A stretch of 64,000 nt of DNA, taken from NCBI RefSeq assembly GCF_037975245.1, contig NC_092561.1, forward strand, positions 14,286,001 to 14,350,000. Reading direction: 5' to 3'. Both the position numbers and the translations under genes were made by a program. Position 1 is the stretch's first letter. Every line of letters begins with the position of its first letter. Of the stretch, positions 59,705 to 64,000 are shown in pieces. The notes under the pieces were generated by a model, which did not search any database, was not told the origin of the DNA, and worked only from the letters and a program-made list of their open reading frames with translations. Source of the DNA: Apostichopus japonicus. Lineage: Eukaryota > Echinodermata > Holothuroidea > Aspidochirotida > Stichopodidae.

Positions 59705-60660
59705 GGCTATATGATAGCCCAAGCCATCAGCTATCATAAAGTGGATTGGGCATGCATCAGCTATCATATTGTGGATATGGCATGCAATAGATATCATATA
59801 GTGGGTATGACATACTCCAGCTATTATATAGTGGGTATGACATACTTCAGCTATCATATAGTGGATATGACATACTTCAGCTATCATATAGTGGATATGA
59901 CATGCATCAGATATCGAATAGTGGATTGGGCATGCATCAGCTATCATATTGTGGATATGGCATGCAATAGATATCATATAGTGGGTATGACATACTTCAG
60001 CTATCATATAGTGGGTATGACATACTTCAGCTATCATATAGTGGATATGACATACTTCAGCTATCATATAGTGGATATGACATGCATCAGATATCGAATA
60101 GTGGATTGGGCATGCATCGGCTATTATATAGTGGATAGGACACGTATCAGCCAATATAGGCATATAGTGGACAGGACATACATCAGCTATCATAGAGTGG
60201 GTCGAACATGCATCAGACTTCATATAGTGGATATGGCATACATCAGCTATCATATAGTGGATATGACATGCATCAGTATTCACAGAGTGGATATGAAATG
60301 CATCAGCTATCGTATAGTGGATAGGACATACATTAACTATCATATGGTTGATATGACATGCATCAGCTATCATATAGTGGATATGACATGCATCAGCTAT
60401 CATATAGTGGATATGACATGCATCAGAAATCATATAGTGGATATTAAATGCATCAGCTTTCATAAAGTGGATAAGACATGCATCATATATCATATAGTGG
60501 ATATGACATGCATCAGTTATCATATATTGGATAGGACAAGCATCAGCTATCATATAGTGGATATGACATGCATCAGCTATCATATAGTGGATATGACATG
60601 CATCAGATATCATATAGTGGATATGACATGCATCAGCTATCATATAGTGGATAGGACAAC
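59705..60660 (+). repeat. 30-bp satellite, about 32 units
   Basis: Unit CATCAGCTATCATATAGTGGATATGACATG with variants. Because 30 is a multiple of 3 and the unit lacks stops in some frames, both strands stay open for more than 320 codons, with 10-residue repeats. This is a consequence of the array, not coding evidence. Confidence 0.95.
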
Positions 60661-61470
60661 TTTCCCTGTGGATTATCATCAAATATAAGCATTCTCCAAG
60701 GGAAATTTACACATATAGATTAGACCATGGCTAATATGACAAATTAGTGCTTCATAGCCAATCAGGAGACAAAAATTAAGAAAGACGCCAATGAATGGAA
60801 CCATGAGACACCGCAATACACAGTTATAGATGAAGCAATAATACTTGACAATTATAACATGTTTCATCAGGATCGAGAAATTCATGATAAATGGTGAAAA
60901 ATTGATTACTTATATATCAAAGGATTAGGCAGTCAGTTGTCCTAAAGTATGTCTTAGTCTTTCAAATTCGGAACCCGACAACGATGCTATAGTATTTATT
61001 CTATTGAAAGCAACATAACTTAAGATTTAGGTGTGAGTATTCTCCATTTTGAACTGTGGAACAATGCAGTAATTAAAGACATAAGTCAATATCTACAAGA
61101 TCAATCTGGTGGTATTTTTGTAAATAGACGAGGATGAAGTTAGAAAACAATGTGGACTTATTAAACGTGGAATTTATGCATACTTCGATAATATACCGTA
61201 GTGGGTTTTGAAAACTACTCTGATGAAAAAGCTGGTATCTTTACTGTACCTTTTAATAAAAGTATTTAACAAAATTTCATCCCATATGTTTAAAACATGC
61301 TAAGACTGCTCCTGTGCCCAAAAAAATGCAAGAACAAAACAAGTCACTCTATGTACGTCAATAATACGTCGAGTATTGGGTTTTATTGTATGCAGAAAAT
61401 ATTGATAACATGCATAATGCAATCCATCAATACGTGTGCTGATCACAATCAATTTGCATGCAAAAGAGCG
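60661..61470. other. Intergenic or intronic, nothing recognised
   Basis: AT-rich, no exon or element ends seen. Confidence 0.4.
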
Positions 61471-61471
<1 letters not shown>

Positions 61472-61511
<40 letters not shown>

Positions 61512-61530
61512 CATATATATATATATATAT
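61472..61530. repeat. (TA)n microsatellite
   Basis: TA repeats with one AAATACA interruption. Confidence 0.95.
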
Positions 61531-61623
61531 GTTGATACTAGTTGAGACTAGTGGAACACTAGTAGTTGTAACTCGGAGTTTCACGCGATTTAGCGATCGT
61601 CTCAACTAGTATCAACATATATC
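61522..61623. repeat. Inverted repeat, 25-bp arms, about 50-nt loop
   Basis: ATATGTTGATACTAGTTGAGAC near 61528-61549 faces its exact inverse at 61599-61621, next to (TA)n tracts on both sides. Confidence 0.85.
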
Positions 61624-61683
61624 CCGCTCTGTCCACTGGACATAGAGCATTCTGCGCCAAGATAGACGCCAACCAACCAACTC

Positions 61684-61685
<2 letters not shown>

Positions 61686-61751
<66 letters not shown>

Positions 61752-61760
61752 TATATATAA
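61686..61760. repeat. (TA)n microsatellites
   Basis: Two TA runs joined by TTAG. Confidence 0.95.
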
Positions 61761-61872
61761 TTGATTTCGTAATGAGTTGGAAAATCTATATATCAAAAAA
61801 TGGAAAATCCATCAATTCCATGCAGGAAAGTTTACTTGTTTTCTATTTAAACTCTCTTCCGAAACTTTGCAG

Positions 61873-61980
61873 GGAAATGATGCTGAACCGACCACTGTAT
61901 CATTCGTTGCTCTGTGCAACAGCAAGGCGAAGTCGACGACATTCGACATGATCAAAATAAAAGGTCTTCCGAAAGAATAG
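61873..61980 (+). other. Possible last coding exon of a short unknown protein (35 codons)
   Basis: Acceptor CTTTGCAG, then an open phase-0 frame GNDAEPTTVSFVALCNSKAK... ending in TAG at 61978. With 59276-59317 it gives 49 aa, mildly basic at the end, no signal peptide or membrane segment. No family recognised; could be chance. Confidence 0.3.
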
Positions 61981-62715
61981 TAAGAGAAATACATTGGAAG
62001 TGAATTATGATACAACAGTGTGCGAAATAGGTCATTTTGGTCTGAATTATCGTTGATATAAAAAAAATGAAGCCAAGGAAACATTCAATATACGTACAAT
62101 GCACAAACCGTTAATATAAAATCACTGATTATCATTACATATAGTTGTTTTGTATCAGTTGACACATTACGCAACTGAGATGACTTAAGTAGAGCACAGA
62201 TTTAGGGCCCCAAATTGTGAATATCTTAGTTTGACATTTAAGACACGCCTTTGTTCTTTCTCAGCGCAACAAGTGAAGTTCAATTTATGTGTTCACAATA
62301 TCTCAGATTAGGTTAACGCGAAAGGGTTCTATAGCATAACGATAGCCAAAAGTGAACATATGGGAGGGCCACTCTTTGTCCCCGTACTCTCTGGTTCCGA
62401 GCCCTTGTCAAATAAGCATGGGGTTGTATCTTTAACATATATACATTTACATTTTGAGACAACTGAGCACCAATATCAAATAACCTATTTAAGTACCGAA
62501 CAACAGTGTCGTTAAAACTTCTTTTGAAAGATCGCAGGCTAACCGCGAGTACTGCATGACATATATTCTACGAGGATTTAAGTTTGCTTGTAGCTACTAC
62601 CTTTGTATGCGAAAGAAAAGTACTGGCATGGCTACAGTAAAGAATATCGAAACAGCTGTCATGGATTGTGCTGGTGACGTATAACAGGGTGATATGATTG
62701 AACGCAACTTCTCGC
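61981..62715. other. Nothing recognised
   Basis: Unique-looking sequence without exons or repeat ends I can identify. Confidence 0.4.
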
Positions 62716-63575
62716 AGCAGTCTATGAGAGCATACAAAATACGTTGCTATTTGCTATATAGTCTTACGAGTATAGCTCTAACAGTCGAATGAGTAGGTCT
62801 ATAGGTTACCATAGTAAGTCACAGTATTCTATGATAGCATACAAAATACGTTGCTATTTGCTATATAGTCTTACGAGTATAGCTGTAACAGTCGTATGCG
62901 TAGGTCTATAGGTTACCATTGTAAGTTACACTAGTTACACAAGTCTATGACAGCACCCAATTACGTTACTACTTGCTATATAGTCTTATGAGTATAGCTA
63001 CAACAGCGGAATGAGTAGATCTACAGGTTACCATAGTAAATAACATTCTATAAGACCATACAAAATACGTTACTACTTGCTATATAGTCTTATGAGTATA
63101 GCTGTAACAGCCGTATGAGTAGATCAATATGTTACCATTGTAGGTCACAGTAATCTATGATAGCATACAAAGTACGTTACTACTTAGAATATAGTCTGAT
63201 GAGTATATCTCTAACAGTCGTATGAGTAGGTCTATATGTTACCATACTTAGTCGCAGTATTCTATGAGAGCATATGAAGTACGTTACTACTTGCTATATA
63301 GGTTTATGATTATAACTGCAACAGTCGTATGAGTGTGTGTGTAGGATACCATAGTAAGTCGCAGTATTCTATGGGAGCAAACAAAGTACGTTACTACTTG
63401 CTATATAGTGTTATGAATTTAGCTGTAACATTTCTATGAGTAGGTCTAAAGGATACTAACGTAAGTCACAGTATTCTATGAGAGCATATAAAGTACTTTA
63501 CTACTTGCTATATAGTTTTATGAGTATAGCTGTAACAGTCGTAAGAGTAAGTGTATAGGATACCATATATTGGTC
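62716..63575 (+). repeat. About 107-bp tandem repeat, 8 copies
   Basis: TCTATGAGAGCATAC...TACGTTACTACTTGCTATATAGTCTTA...GAGTATAGCTGTAACAGTCG recurs at 62721, 62828, 62944, 63047, 63154, 63261, 63368 and 63475. Most steps are 107 bp; units differ by 10-20%. Confidence 0.95.
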
Positions 63576-64000
63576 CACACATTTTGCAAATGAATAGATA
63601 TATGGTAACTTCATACATTCATGGAGAATTTGATGCTCTCTTATGTGGAAGTATGATAAAGGAGGATATACATCTTACGCGAGTAAATGTATGATGTGCG
63701 ACCTATGACGACTAAATTCACTTATAGATGTAGCAAGGGGGCAGATGTCCTCACTTTGATATTGGGGGGGGGGGAGGGGGATCATTCTGCTCCCCCCTTG
63801 TACCCCTTCGAAATGTTTAAATTTCAAGTTTAAATTTTCTGAATAAGATGTCGAGATATAAGTCGAGATTTTGAGATGAAATCTACAATTTCGAGAAGAT
63901 AGTAGGAAAAGTCTGCGATTAAAATCTAGCATGCCCTGTACAATAAATTTGAAATTTAGAGAATCAAGTTAACATAAAGAGAAAATGGGCGAAATGTTAA
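63576..64000. other. Nothing recognised except a short G-rich inverted segment
   Basis: 63733-63805 has GCAAGGGGGCAGA facing TCTGCTCCCCCCTTG around a G-run, like the interiors of MITEs in this window, but no ends or target duplication are clear. Confidence 0.4.

Noticed and set aside
59645-60688. Overlapping 345-codon (-) and 325-codon (+) frames as repeat-protein genes
   Set aside because: Both arise from one 30-bp satellite whose period is a multiple of three; no splice, start context or homology supports coding. Kept only as a finding.

Overview
This is animal genomic DNA. Genes are split by GT-AG introns, there are two recognisable nuclear genes for mitochondrial proteins, and the rest is AT-rich sequence full of CR1-like LINE fragments, hAT-like and TTAA-flanked MITEs, tRNA-derived SINEs, a decayed Ty3/gypsy element and many minisatellites. 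The mix suggests a marine invertebrate, possibly an echinoderm such as a sea cucumber. That placement is a guess from overall character; nothing here fixes the species.

Layout. 1-12.2 kb: mostly intergenic, with a tight cluster of three perfect CREs, a possible three-exon transcript of unknown function, LINE 3' ends and one TTAA-flanked MITE. 12.29-14.60 kb (minus): TSPO, the 18-kDa translocator protein of the outer mitochondrial membrane, complete in three coding exons (166 aa). 14.6-17.5 kb: divergent intergenic region with a TTAA-flanked inverted-repeat MITE and a tandem duplication of about 305 bp. 17.51-41.28 kb (plus): IARS2, mitochondrial isoleucyl-tRNA synthetase. I could assemble it from 21 exons with matching splice phases into one open frame of 1017 aa with the HIGH-type motif, editing domain, KMSKS and C-terminal zinc-binding cysteines. 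Its introns hold minisatellites of 23, 25 and 105-106 bp, MITEs, SINE heads, LINE ends and two copies of a repeat with a hammerhead-like fold.

41.3-64 kb: no host gene recognised with confidence. From 43.8 to 58.8 kb is a nest of transposable elements. Five hAT-like elements have 8-bp target-site duplications that match exactly or nearly so; one carries a CR1-like LINE and one is inserted in a decayed Ty3/gypsy element. A long solo LTR and a THAP-domain fragment lie between them. After the gypsy 3' LTR there are two exon-like pieces (59.28 and 61.87 kb) that would join in phase into a 49-aa protein of unknown function, with a 30-bp satellite between them, and finally an array of about 107-bp repeats.

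TSPO and IARS2 lie head to head, about 2.9 kb apart at their start codons. Both products act in mitochondria, but the gap is filled by repeats and I see no direct evidence of a shared promoter.
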